From contig CANIQT010000019.1 in assembly GCA_947469885.1 (NCBI GenBank), positions 16,169 through 80,168 on the forward strand: a stretch of 64,000 nucleotides of DNA. The letters are read 5' to 3'. Below are positions 1-8,253 of this stretch, one piece after another (position 1 is the stretch's first letter; each line of letters starts with the position of its first letter). The stretch comes from Bacteroidota bacterium. Lineage in GTDB: Bacteria > Bacteroidota > Bacteroidia > 2-12-FULL-35-15. Position numbers and translations under genes: made by a program. The notes beneath the pieces were generated by a model that made no database searches, was not told where the DNA came from, and saw only the letters and a list, made by a program, of their open reading frames with translations.

Positions 1-1
1 G

Positions 2-157
2 TTTGATGTATGGGGGCAAAAGTTTTTTATGGGCAGATGGTTTGATGCAATAATAAGAACCACATTTATAATTGATGAAAAGGGAATAATCGAACGAATT
101 ATTACAGATGTAAAATCAAAAAAACACAGCGAACAAATACTAACAACTAATAACTAA
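2..157 (+). CDS. bcp: Thioredoxin-dependent peroxiredoxin, Bcp/PrxQ type (3' end only)
   Basis: Only the last 51 residues are in the window, so the catalytic cysteines lie outside it. The visible part contains [15 protein letters not shown] then [16 protein letters not shown], which matches the C-terminal segment of bacterioferritin comigratory protein (a tryptophan-glycine-lysine stretch, then R-TTF-ID--G-I). This family reduces hydroperoxides in the cytoplasm using thioredoxin. The last five codons (TTNN and the stop) are written in a 7-bp repeat that runs on into the recA start. recA begins 8 bases after the stop, so the two are probably co-transcribed. The family call rests on a short C-terminal stretch. 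Confidence 0.78.
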   Translation, partial: FDVWGQKFFMGRWFDAIIRTTFIIDEKGIIERIITDVKSKKHSEQILTTNN

Positions 158-168
158 CAACTAAAATG
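141..168 (+). repeat. Heptamer repeat TAAYAAC spanning the bcp stop and recA start
   Basis: TAACAAC, TAATAAC, TAACAAC and TAAAATG follow one another with an exact 7-bp period. The run supplies the last bcp codons, its TAA stop, and the A-rich leader up to and including the recA ATG. There is no purine-rich Shine-Dalgarno element in front of recA; the leader is the repeat itself. Confidence 0.7.
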
Positions 169-1227
169 GCTAAAGAATCAAAAGAATCAAAAGCTGCAAC
201 AGCAAAAGAATCAGTGAACAAAGAAAAGATGAAATCGCTTCAGCTTGTTCTTGACAAACTCGACAAAACGTATGGCAAAGGTGCCATCATGCGCATGGGC
301 GACCAAGCGGTAGAAGAAGTAGAAGTAATTCCTACAGGCTCGTTAGGCCTCGATATTGCCCTTGGTATTGGCGGGTTGCCAAAAGGAAGAGTAATTGAAA
401 TTTATGGTCCTGAATCGTCAGGTAAAACAACATTAACGCTTCATGCCATTGCTGCTGTTCAACGTGCCGGTGGCATTGCCGCTTTCATTGATGCAGAGCA
501 TGCATTCGACAAAACGTATGCAGAAAAATTAGGCATTGACACCGAAAACCTGTTAATCTCTCAACCCGATAATGGCGAACAAGCTTTGGAGATAACCGAA
601 AACTTAATTCGTTCAGGAGCCATTGATATTATTGTAATCGACTCGGTAGCGGCATTGGTTCCTCGTAGCGAAATTGAAGGCGAAATGGGTGATTCCAAAA
701 TGGGATTACATGCTCGTTTGATGTCACAGGCGTTGCGTAAACTTACAGGTACTATCAACAAAACAGGTTGCTGCTGTATTTTCATCAATCAGTTAAGAGA
801 AAAAATAGGTGTGATGTTTGGTAATCCAGAAACAACCACCGGTGGAAATGCCTTGAAATTCTATGCTTCCATTCGTTTAGATATTCGTAGAATCGGGCAA
901 ATTAAAGAAGGAGATGCTGTGGTAGGTAACCGCACAAGAGTAAAAGTGGTGAAAAATAAAGTTGCTCCTCCTTTTCGCATGGCGGAATTCGACATCATGT
1001 ATGGAGAAGGAATATCGAAAGTAGGCGAAATTGTTGACTTAGGTGTAGAGCATAACATTATAAAAAAATCAGGTTCATGGTTTAGTTATGGCGATACCAA
1101 AATAGGGCAGGGGCGCGATGCAGTAAAAACACTGTTAAACGACAATCCTGATTTGATGGAAGAAATAGAAGGAAAAATCAGAGAAGCACTCAGCAGTGGA
1201 GTACCTGTTATTGCAGGAGAAGAATAG
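166..1227 (+). CDS. recA: Recombinase RecA
   Basis: A 353-residue RecA of normal length. It binds single-stranded DNA, drives strand exchange in homologous recombination and triggers LexA-type self-cleavage. Walker A is GPESSGKTT at about residues 81-89. The Walker B region is [14 protein letters not shown], and the DNA-binding loop 2 region [16 protein letters not shown] is intact. The N-terminus has a lysine- and glutamate-rich tail of about 20 residues before the conserved [12 protein letters not shown] helix. The gene follows bcp by 8 bases and ends at a strong bidirectional hairpin shared with the convergent YfhO gene. No SOS box was recognised upstream, but most of the upstream region is the bcp coding sequence. 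Confidence 0.98.
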   Translation: MAKESKESKAATAKESVNKEKMKSLQLVLDKLDKTYGKGAIMRMGDQAVEEVEVIPTGSLGLDIALGIGGLPKGRVIEIYGPESSGKTTLTLHAIAAVQRAGGIAAFIDAEHAFDKTYAEKLGIDTENLLISQPDNGEQALEITENLIRSGAIDIIVIDSVAALVPRSEIEGEMGDSKMGLHARLMSQALRKLTGTINKTGCCCIFINQLREKIGVMFGNPETTTGGNALKFYASIRLDIRRIGQIKEGDAVVGNRTRVKVVKNKVAPPFRMAEFDIMYGEGISKVGEIVDLGVEHNIIKKSGSWFSYGDTKIGQGRDAVKTLLNDNPDLMEEIEGKIREALSSGVPVIAGEE

Positions 1228-1254
1228 ATTCTGAAGTCCAAAGTTTAAAAGTTT

Positions 1255-1302
1255 AAATTAAAAAGTCCAAAGTTACATCCCTAACTTTGGACTTTTTAAT
1301 TT
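1255..1302. terminator. Bidirectional terminator hairpin between recA and the YfhO gene (dispersed element copy 1)
   Basis: A perfect inverted repeat of 21 bp per arm with a 6-base loop CATCCC. The core arm is AAAAGTCCAAAGTTA and its complement, flanked by A-rich and T-rich runs on both sides, so it can terminate both convergent genes. The same core recurs at 35812-35845 and 41028-41061. It is preceded by degenerate GTCCAAA heptamers from 1236. Confidence 0.85.
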
Positions 1303-1305
1303 CAT

Positions 1306-1364
1306 CTAATGACCAATGCCCAATGACCAATGAAAAATGCCTAATGAACCAATGACTAATGACT
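1306..1364 (-). repeat. Heptamer repeat TCATTRG directly after the YfhO gene stop
   Basis: On the minus strand, immediately after the stop codon, TCATTAG, TCATTGG, TCATTAG, GCATTTT, TCATTGG, TCATTGG, GCATTGG and TCATTAG follow at 7-8 bp intervals. The same heptamer family abuts the stop codon of the ABC permease gene at 43824-43857. The repeat lies between that stop and the bidirectional terminator, so it should be transcribed as a 3' untranslated region. Confidence 0.7.
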
Positions 1365-3882
1365 ATTTTTTCCTAAAAGCCATAAACACCGAACCACCAA
1401 TAAATGCAAATAACAACAAGCAAGAAGCAAGCGAAATTTTTTCAGCAGTATAATAACGGGTCGGTTCAAATTTGAATTCAATAACATGTTTCCCTGCCGG
1501 AACACGCATAGCTCTAAGCACCCAATCAGCACTAAAATGCGGTGCTGGCTGTCCATCCACATAAGCATTCCAACCATCTTTATAATAGATTTCCGAAAAC
1601 ACCGCTAGTTGTTCGGAGGTAGTATTCGATTCATAAGTCAAGTCGTTCGCTTTATAATCAGTAAGTTTAATGGTGGCTGTAGCATCTGGTTTCGGAGCAA
1701 AACCATCCACTGCAGCTTTGTTTCGTTCATCAACAACAATGGTAGTCCCCGGATTTATTTTTCCGACAATGTCCAATTCTTCATCTGCATTTTTTGCCAT
1801 TTTGATTTCGTTTACAAACCACGCATTGCCCAATGCATAACGGTTCGTAATAGGTGGAGCTTCCTTATTATAAATCAAATAACGCATATTGAGCATATTT
1901 AAAACACCTTGTCTTGCAAACGTTGCACGAATAGCCGAATCCGTTGGAGTGGCTCTTAAAGTAGAGTAAATAGCCTGCATACTGTTTAAAATATGTGCAT
2001 CTATTAATTCCTGATAACGTCTAAGTTTAGCAGCATGATATCCTCCTATTGATTTATGAAAATACGAAGTACTCGCATCGTTAAAAGGTCCTTCTTTACC
2101 AAGGTCAATGTTCAACACACGGTAATCAGGGTCTTTGTCTTCAAGTATCGCCAAATCGGCTGCACTGGCAGTATAGGGGTTCAATGCTTCTTTTTTTGCA
2201 GTAAAATTTTTATCATTCAAATAGGTTTTATCCACCAATGCCAAATCGAAAAGAATAAGTAAACCAAGTGCTGGTATTAAAATATTTTTGTTGATAATAG
2301 ATTTAGCGTACAGCCACAAAGCAACAGCAGCAACAGTTATAAAAAAGAAACTACGTATGGCTTCTCCTTTAAAAATAATTTCACGAACGTTTTGCAAAGC
2401 ATCAGTAGCCTCATTGAACTGCGTAATTTGACTGTTTTCTGAAGATGTAAAAAAATCAGTCAATGCTCCCGGCATCAGGTAATATAATAACGACAAGCCT
2501 CCCGTAAGTCCAAACGAAATAAAGAACGCACTTTGAACTGAAATTTCTTTTTTAATAAACGCTAATTTTATTTTCTGTTTAAATAAATCTTTCGATTTAA
2601 TAATCCTGTCAAGCGTTAGTATGGCCAGCACAGGTATCGCTATTTCGGCCAACACCAATATCATGGATACTGCTCGGAATTTATTATAACCCGGAAAATG
2701 GTTAAAGAAAAATTCGGTAAGCCCCATAAAGTTTTTGCCCCACGATAACATAATAGAAATAATAGTAATGACCAACAATGCCCATTTCATTCTTCCTTCC
2801 ACCAAAAACAAACCAAGCACAAACAGAAAAACAATGATGGCTCCTGAATAAGGCGAAGTAGTAAAAGGTTGGTCGCCCCAATATTGTGGTTGTTGCGCAA
2901 GGTTTTTGGCTAGTTCAGGGTTCATGGCTTGCAATTCTTTCATCACTTTTTTGTTCTCAGCCACACCAATGCTTGACGAACGACCTTTAAAACCAGGTAT
3001 CATCAAGGTCATTGTTTCCGACTTACCCATGCTCCATTGAGTAGCATAATCAATATCCAATCCCGATGTTTGATTCGATTTTTCTTTGCCCGATGCTGCC
3101 GTTAGTTCAGAAGGACCACGGATAGTGGTTTTGGCATATTCGTATGTATTCCAAAGGTTGGTAATGTTACAACCTACCGCAAGCATTCCTACTATAATAA
3201 AGATTGCAAGACTTTTTGCAATGTCCATATATTGCTTTTGTTTCACGCGCTCCACCCATTCAAAAATAACATATACCATTAAAAATAAAACAAGGTAATA
3301 GGCAATTTGTGGGTGATTACACAATAGCTCTAATGCCATAAACAACCCCGTTACAGCACCTCCTACCAAATATCGTCCTCTGCAAATAAGTATGACTCCT
3401 GCAAACACAGGTGCCATATATCCAATTGCCAAAGCCTGCGTATTATGTCCAGCGTCTATAATGATGAAAAAGAAAGCCGAAAAGCCATAACCAATCGCAC
3501 CAACAATACTCACCCATTTATCTACTTTGAGCACTAGTAATAAGATAAAAAACCCAAGCAGATAGGTAAACACCATATTAGCAGGGGTAGGAAACCACAA
3601 CATAAAAACATTACGCAATGGAGTAATTAGATTGGATGGATAACGAATAGCAATCTGATATGCAGGCATACCACCAAACATAGAGTTGGTCCACAATGGC
3701 TCCGTATTATATTTATCTCTGAAGTCATTAATTTCCTTTGCCATACCTTTGTTCTGAACCATATCGCTCTGAACAATTACTTTTCCTTTGGTCAAAGGAG
3801 TAAAGTAAGCAAACGTTAATGCAATGAATATTACTATTCCGGCAACAATAGGTAAAGCAGTTTTTAAATTGATATTTTTCAT
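1363..3882 (-). CDS. YfhO family polytopic membrane protein
   Basis: An 839-residue integral membrane protein. After the first transmembrane segment (residues about 10-28) there is a long extracytoplasmic loop with a conserved NSMFGGMPAYQI stretch, then many hydrophobic segments up to about residue 540. A soluble domain of about 270 residues follows, ending in GWNAYVDGQPAPHFSADWVL, and then a final membrane segment. The C-terminal YKDGWNAYVDG motif and overall plan are those of the YfhO family (PF09586), whose members resemble GT-C glycosyltransferases. In Gram-positive bacteria YfhO helps glycosylate lipoteichoic acid; the substrate here is unknown. It is transcribed alone, convergent with recA. 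Confidence 0.85.
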   Translation of the reverse strand: MKNINLKTALPIVAGIVIFIALTFAYFTPLTKGKVIVQSDMVQNKGMAKEINDFRDKYNTEPLWTNSMFGGMPAYQIAIRYPSNLITPLRNVFMLWFPTPANMVFTYLLGFFILLLVLKVDKWVSIVGAIGYGFSAFFFIIIDAGHNTQALAIGYMAPVFAGVILICRGRYLVGGAVTGLFMALELLCNHPQIAYYLVLFLMVYVIFEWVERVKQKQYMDIAKSLAIFIIVGMLAVGCNITNLWNTYEYAKTTIRGPSELTAASGKEKSNQTSGLDIDYATQWSMGKSETMTLMIPGFKGRSSSIGVAENKKVMKELQAMNPELAKNLAQQPQYWGDQPFTTSPYSGAIIVFLFVLGLFLVEGRMKWALLVITIISIMLSWGKNFMGLTEFFFNHFPGYNKFRAVSMILVLAEIAIPVLAILTLDRIIKSKDLFKQKIKLAFIKKEISVQSAFFISFGLTGGLSLLYYLMPGALTDFFTSSENSQITQFNEATDALQNVREIIFKGEAIRSFFFITVAAVALWLYAKSIINKNILIPALGLLILFDLALVDKTYLNDKNFTAKKEALNPYTASAADLAILEDKDPDYRVLNIDLGKEGPFNDASTSYFHKSIGGYHAAKLRRYQELIDAHILNSMQAIYSTLRATPTDSAIRATFARQGVLNMLNMRYLIYNKEAPPITNRYALGNAWFVNEIKMAKNADEELDIVGKINPGTTIVVDERNKAAVDGFAPKPDATATIKLTDYKANDLTYESNTTSEQLAVFSEIYYKDGWNAYVDGQPAPHFSADWVLRAMRVPAGKHVIEFKFEPTRYYTAEKISLASCLLLFAFIGGSVFMAFRKK

Positions 3883-3905
3883 ATTCAGATATTTATTTTA
3901 GGCGA

Positions 3906-3913
3906 CAAATATA
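3906..3913 (-). promoter_or_regulatory. Bacteroidota -7 box (TATATTTG) for the YfhO gene
   Basis: A perfect TAnnTTTG match on the minus strand, 24 bases before the ATG at 3882. No clear -33 TTTG was found at the expected distance, so the call rests on the -7 box and its position. Confidence 0.5.
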
Positions 3914-3928
3914 ATGTATTAAGTAAAA

Positions 3929-4021
3929 TGTATCTTTATAAAGTTTTTGAGTTATGAATAGGTGGCTCAAAAAATAATTGAAAATAATCTGTATCTTTTT
4001 TTAATTTTTGAGTTATGATAA
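3929..4021 (+). promoter_or_regulatory. Two 32-bp direct repeats upstream of the ECF sigma gene
   Basis: Two copies (3929-3960 and 3990-4021), 61 bp apart, share TGTATCTTT at the left and TTTTTGAGTTATGA at the right, with six variable bases between. The second copy ends 19 bases before the sigma factor ATG. Such a pair next to an ECF sigma gene may be its own promoter or operator, but no consensus is known for this sigma group. The TATCTTT part also resembles the general -7 box. Confidence 0.5.
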
Positions 4022-4040
4022 TAAAAGCAATAAATAATTA

Positions 4041-4613
4041 ATGGCAGAAAACAAGAAATATCATCTTTCCGAAAAAGGAATTGCTTACGAGCAGGAGAGG
4101 ATAGAGGCTGCCAAAAAGAATCCTGCATTGTTTTCTGAACTGTACGACAAATATTTTGAACCTGTTTTTAGATATATGTTTCAGCGGTTGGATGATAAAG
4201 AACAAGCTTTTGATAGCACACAACAGGTTTTTTTAATAGCAATGAATAACTTACCAAAATACGAAAACCGGGGATTACCTTTTTCGTCATGGCTTTTCCG
4301 AATTGCAAAAAACGAACTAAGTGAACTGTTTAAAAAAGAAAAAGCAAAGCGAACTGTAAATATTGATTCAGTAAAAATATACGACATCATTGAAGAAATA
4401 CAAGAAACCAAAATTGATAAATACCATGATAAGATTGTTTCGATTATTGGTGAAGAACTAAACGAAGATGATTTGCAACTGATAGAAATGCGGTTTTTCG
4501 AAAACCGTTCGTTCCGCGAAATGGCAGATATACTTGATATCACAGAGAACAATGCAAAAGTGAAAACGTATAGGGTGCTGGATAAATTAAGACAAGTAAT
4601 AAAACCAATTTAG
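4041..4613 (+). CDS. ECF-type RNA polymerase sigma factor
   Basis: 190 residues, the usual length for an extracytoplasmic-function sigma-70. Region 2 runs from about residue 30 to 100 (LYDKYFEPVFRYMFQRL, then STQQVFLIAMNNLPKYENRGLPFSSWLFRIAKNE split around the core-binding helix). Region 4 is about residues 135-185, with a helix-turn-helix in SFREMADILDITENNAKVKTY. The following gene, 50 bases downstream, encodes a protein with one membrane segment whose N-terminal tail would face the cytoplasm, as expected for a sigma-controlling partner. Autoregulation is possible through the upstream direct repeats. Confidence 0.92.
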   Translation: MAENKKYHLSEKGIAYEQERIEAAKKNPALFSELYDKYFEPVFRYMFQRLDDKEQAFDSTQQVFLIAMNNLPKYENRGLPFSSWLFRIAKNELSELFKKEKAKRTVNIDSVKIYDIIEEIQETKIDKYHDKIVSIIGEELNEDDLQLIEMRFFENRSFREMADILDITENNAKVKTYRVLDKLRQVIKPI

Positions 4614-4663
4614 TAATTCAACATTCAAATAATAGTACAACATGAAAATAAAAATACAAAAAA

Positions 4664-6379
4664 ATGAAACGAAAAATTAATATCAATCGCCCGGAAATAA
4701 GTACGGACGAAATTACCAAACAAAAAGATTTTGATAACGTGTTAAAACATCACACAGGCGCAACCAAACCTTTTTTTAAGAAACCAATATTCTTATCTTC
4801 TGTTTTGGTTACTGTAGCGGCAATTGTTACAACAGTTGTGCTTCTTACAAAAAGCCCTTCAAATAATCATCCTCCCGAACTTGCGGAGGTGCAACAACCG
4901 TCAATAATAAACGAACAATCCTCTATCATTAACCACCCCTGTATCAATCCTCCTTTAAAAGAAATAAATATTCCATTCACTTCATTTAAAGTAACAGCTG
5001 AGAAAGGTGGAACACTCGATTTTAAAACAGGAAGTAAATTAATTATTCCGAAGAATGCTTTTGCTGATGCTCAAGGTAAACCATTGACAGGTGAAATAGA
5101 ATTGCGCTATCGCGAGTTTCACGATGCTGCCGATTTTTTTGTTTCAGGAATACCAATGACCTATGATAGTGCTGGAAACAAGTACCAGTTTGAATCGGCT
5201 GGTATGATGGAAATGCAGGGATATAAAGATGGAGAAAAAGTAACCATTGCCAAAGGCAAATCTATTGCTATTGAAATGGCATCACCACAAAAAGGAACAG
5301 AATACAATTTATATAAGTTGGATACTGCCCATAACAACTGGTCGTGTTTAGGAAAAGATAAAGTTACTAAAGAGCAAAAACAGAATGGGAGCGGAGTAGC
5401 AGGTTTTGGCAATGAGCAACCTCTTGTCACCACTGAGCAAAGACAGGAATTACAAAAAATAGAAACTAAAAAAGAAGTGGTAGTAAAAGAAAAGGAAACC
5501 CGCATTGCTGCTTTGCCAAAACCTGCTCCTGAACCAAGAAAACCGGTATTGGCAAAAAATGATAAACGTACTTTTGATATTGCAGTTGAAGATAAAGAGT
5601 TTCCCGAACTGGATATATATAAAGGCGTGTTGTTCGAAATAGGACAGGAGAACAAAGATTTTAATCCAGCTTATTACGATATTACCTGGGACGATGCCAG
5701 TTTGAAAGATGGACCCAAGAAAGGAATTAACTATGCACTTACTTTAAAAAAAGGTTTGAAGACTTACGGATTCATTGTATATCCGGTGTTTGAAGGAAAG
5801 GACTACGAATCCGCACAAAAAACATATCAAGATAAATTTAGTAAATACACCGCCACTCTTGATAAACGCAAGGCAGACGAAAAAAGAATTGAAGAGGAAT
5901 ATCAGGCAAGGATAATTGCTTTTAATAAACAACAGGAAGACCTAATGCAGGAATGGAAGAAACAACAGGCTGAACGATTTAAGCAAATGGAAGTGCAGGA
6001 TAAAGTTTCAAGGTTGTTTTCAATAGCTAGTTTTGGAATTTATAACAGTGATTGCCCAAAGAGCTATCCACAGGGAGTTTTGTGTACAGCTACTTTAATT
6101 GATAAAAAAAATGTACCCTTGGATTGTTACAACATTTACCTTGTGGACAAGGCAAGAACTGCTTTATTTACCTATTACAAAAACCCGGTTGAAAAATTTA
6201 CGTTCAATCCAAAATCTACCAACATGCTTTGGACAGTGGTAAACGGTGAGTTGTACTGGCTGAAACCCGAAGAGTTTAAAGACATTAAAGAAAATGGAAA
6301 AGTAATGAACTTGGTGCTCGATAAGGTGGAAGAAAAATTTACTACTGTAGAAGATTTGAAAGCATTCTTTCATTTTTAA
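4664..6379 (+). CDS. Single-pass membrane protein, possible anti-sigma-like partner
   Basis: 571 residues. About 40 N-terminal residues are polar and would be cytoplasmic; one hydrophobic helix follows at about 42-61, and the rest is extracytoplasmic. The segment after the helix (FKVTAEKGGTLDFKTGSKL, then IPKNAFADAQGKPLTGEIEL and a YREFHDAADFFVSGIPM stretch) is a pattern I have seen only in Bacteroidota envelope proteins of unknown function. A charged coiled-coil-like region lies at about 385-450, and a C-terminal domain with two cysteines (DCPKSYPQGVLCTA) follows. The position right after an ECF sigma gene suggests that it holds or senses for that sigma factor. No classical zinc anti-sigma motif is present, so this is inference. 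Confidence 0.6.
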   Translation: MKRKININRPEISTDEITKQKDFDNVLKHHTGATKPFFKKPIFLSSVLVTVAAIVTTVVLLTKSPSNNHPPELAEVQQPSIINEQSSIINHPCINPPLKEINIPFTSFKVTAEKGGTLDFKTGSKLIIPKNAFADAQGKPLTGEIELRYREFHDAADFFVSGIPMTYDSAGNKYQFESAGMMEMQGYKDGEKVTIAKGKSIAIEMASPQKGTEYNLYKLDTAHNNWSCLGKDKVTKEQKQNGSGVAGFGNEQPLVTTEQRQELQKIETKKEVVVKEKETRIAALPKPAPEPRKPVLAKNDKRTFDIAVEDKEFPELDIYKGVLFEIGQENKDFNPAYYDITWDDASLKDGPKKGINYALTLKKGLKTYGFIVYPVFEGKDYESAQKTYQDKFSKYTATLDKRKADEKRIEEEYQARIIAFNKQQEDLMQEWKKQQAERFKQMEVQDKVSRLFSIASFGIYNSDCPKSYPQGVLCTATLIDKKNVPLDCYNIYLVDKARTALFTYYKNPVEKFTFNPKSTNMLWTVVNGELYWLKPEEFKDIKENGKVMNLVLDKVEEKFTTVEDLKAFFHF

Positions 6380-6436
6380 ACAATAACATAATAAAAAAAG
6401 AAGTAATTTGGTCGCATAGGTGCTGATAAAATAGCT

Positions 6437-7132
6437 ATGATAAAAAAATGTAATGAATTAATGGTTCCATTTTATATTGCTGTAACCATTGTTTTTATTA
6501 GCATTTCCACAACCTCTCTTTTTTCTCAAACCGATTCAATTCCCAAACACAACACCATAAAGGTTGTAAAACAGAAAGATTCGGTATATGTAAAAGCTCA
6601 AACAAATTTTTTTGTCTATTACGATAACCCAGGAAGTAAACTATCTTACCGCGACTATGTGATGCTCCTGCAAAGCTATTCATCTTCTCGAAACACCGAG
6701 CGGCTTAAAATTAATGACGCTAAACCAAAAACAAATTCTGACATTCCATTTGATTATGCCTCTTATTTTCAAAACAATCATTTTACAAAAGATATTAAAT
6801 TACAAAAAGGTGAAACCGAAATGGTGAAATTACTGGTCTATGTTACCAAAAATGGGGAAGTCAAATTTATTGATACAGATAGTGTTGGTAATGCAAAAGA
6901 TGTAGATTATCTGTATAGCAAGGATAGAAGACAATTTAAACAAGATGCAACACATGTAAAAACACAAAATGCCTTTAAGGAATTAATTACCCAAAAGTGG
7001 GAACCAGCAATAATTCGTTCATTAAAAACACATCCTTCGAAAAGAAAAAACAAATACAAAATTTCGAAAGGATATTCTGAAGGTATATTAACCATAATCT
7101 ACTCGTCCGAGCCCATCGAAAAACAGAAGTAA
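6437..7132 (+). CDS. Secreted or periplasmic protein of unknown function
   Basis: 231 residues with an N-terminal hydrophobic segment at about 11-30 (FYIAVTIVFISISTTSLF) that reads as a signal peptide. The mature part is polar and lysine-rich. The stretch EMVKLLVYVTKNGEVKFIDTD followed by KWEPAIIRSLKTHPSKRKNKYK resembles the C-terminal TonB-like fold used in many Bacteroidota envelope proteins (a strand, a variable helix and a W-PA motif), but this is weak. It lies 57 bases after the sigma-partner gene on the same strand and may belong to that unit. Confidence 0.5.
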   Translation: MIKKCNELMVPFYIAVTIVFISISTTSLFSQTDSIPKHNTIKVVKQKDSVYVKAQTNFFVYYDNPGSKLSYRDYVMLLQSYSSSRNTERLKINDAKPKTNSDIPFDYASYFQNNHFTKDIKLQKGETEMVKLLVYVTKNGEVKFIDTDSVGNAKDVDYLYSKDRRQFKQDATHVKTQNAFKELITQKWEPAIIRSLKTHPSKRKNKYKISKGYSEGILTIIYSSEPIEKQK

Positions 7133-7335
7133 TTTATTTTTAAATCTGTTTTTAACTTAAAGATACACCCTGATTGTATTGTAATTGGTAGAGAAAAGAG
7201 TAATGTTTGCCGAAAAAGTATAACGTTTTTTTGAAAAAAGTAGCCCACCAGGGCCTTAGTGTAACTAAGTTTAAAGCTAAACTTATTAACAAAACGCCCA
7301 TTTATCAACAATTCTGAAAGATTTTGTTCGAAATA

Positions 7336-7368
7336 TTTGGTTGAAATATAAATTTTATTCTACTTTCG
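7336..7368 (+). promoter_or_regulatory. Promoter of the HU gene (TTTG, 21 bp, TACTTTCG)
   Basis: A -33 TTTG at 7336-7339 and a -7 TACTTTCG at 7361-7368 are 21 bp apart, within the spacing normal for Bacteroidota housekeeping promoters. The start codon follows 42 bases later. The last bases TTCG instead of TTTG are a common variant. The rest of the 278-base gap before HU holds a small 8-bp hairpin at 7268-7287 and nothing else I could identify. Confidence 0.6.
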
Positions 7369-7410
7369 TGGTGATAATTAAACACAGTATTAATCTTAAA
7401 CAAATTCATC

Positions 7411-7686
7411 ATGAACAAAGCAGAACTAATTGATGCAATTGCAGCGGAATCAAAATTAACAAAAGCAGACTCTACCAGAGCTCTTGAAGCATTTGTTAAT
7501 GCGACAACAAAAGCACTTAAAAAAGGTGACAGAGTTGCGTTGGTAGGTTTCGGTTCTTTCTCTATCTCTAAAAGAGCAGCGAGAAACGGACGCAACCCGC
7601 AAACAGGTAAAGCTATTAAAATTGCAGCTAAAAAAGTTGCAAAGTTTAAAGCTGGCGCTGATTTAGCAAAAACAGTTAACAAATAA
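7411..7686 (+). CDS. hup: HU family DNA-binding protein
   Basis: 91 residues, the standard HU length. It begins MNKAELIDAIAAESKLTKAD, and has the central GFGSFSISKRAARNGRNPQTGKAI signature that forms the DNA-embracing arm. HU is a small dimeric protein that bends and compacts DNA non-specifically. The gene stands alone with its own promoter and a strong terminator. Confidence 0.97.
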   Translation: MNKAELIDAIAAESKLTKADSTRALEAFVNATTKALKKGDRVALVGFGSFSISKRAARNGRNPQTGKAIKIAAKKVAKFKAGADLAKTVNK

Positions 7687-7704
7687 TATTTGTTAATTGT
7701 AACC

Positions 7705-7746
7705 AAACTCCGCCTCTGATTTAGTTCAGAGGCGGAGTTTTTGTTT
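7705..7746 (+). terminator. Intrinsic terminator of the HU gene
   Basis: A perfect 15-bp GC-rich stem (AAACTCCGCCTCTGA and its complement at 7726-7740), a 6-base loop, and a T-rich tail. It starts 18 bases after the HU stop. Confidence 0.92.
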
Positions 7747-7899
7747 TATCTCTCCTCATAAATTTCTATTTGTTTAAAAACAGCTCACCACTTTTCTTAT
7801 TGCAATAACTTAACTCTTTTAATCTTCCTTTATATCCGTCATCAATATATTAATTATCAACAAGTTAATTCAATACCACACCCTTTTTACCCCTATATA

Positions 7900-8141
7900 A
7901 ATCGACTAATAATCGCTCCCTAAACAACTAAGAATCGCTCCCCAAACAACTAAGAATCGCTCCCCAAACAACTAAGAATCGCTCCCCAAACAACTATAAT
8001 TCGCTCCTTAAACAACTATAAACCGCTCCCTAAACAACTATAAATCGCTTCCCAAACAACTATAAATCGCTCCCTAAACAACCAGGAATCACTTCCCAAC
8101 CAACTAAGATTCCCTCCCAAACTAACTAAAAATCACTCCCT
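7900..8141. repeat. Intergenic tandem array 1, 22-bp period, about 11 units
   Basis: Units begin at 7900, 7922, 7944, 7966, 7988, 8010, 8032, 8054, 8076, 8098 and 8119, nearly all exactly 22 bp apart. The best-conserved unit is AAACAACTAAGAATCGC followed by TCCCC; units 2-4 are identical and the ends are degenerate. G is almost absent from the plus strand apart from one or two positions per unit. Because 22 is not a multiple of three, the array cannot hold a repeated peptide. It lies between the HU terminator and the terminator of the giant gene, so it may not be transcribed by either. Confidence 0.92.
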
Positions 8142-8168
8142 CACCCCATCAAGTGAATCCTAAAAAAC

Positions 8169-8202
8169 AAAAAAAGTCCCCCGAAAATCGAGGGACCTTT
8201 TT
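8169..8202 (-). terminator. Terminator of the giant T9SS gene
   Basis: On the minus strand a stem of about 9 bp (GTCCCTCGA and TCGGGGGAC, one G-U type mismatch) with a 3-base loop is followed by seven Ts. It lies 52 bases past the stop codon at 8254. Confidence 0.8.
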
Positions 8203-8253
8203 ATTTCATTACAAACTAATCTGTGTAATCTGTGGTGTAAATCTCTTCGTGTT

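Noticed and set aside
7268..7287. Small hairpin TAAGTTTA-AAGC-TAAACTTA before HU as a terminator
   Set aside because: It is AT-only in the stem and has no T-run after it.
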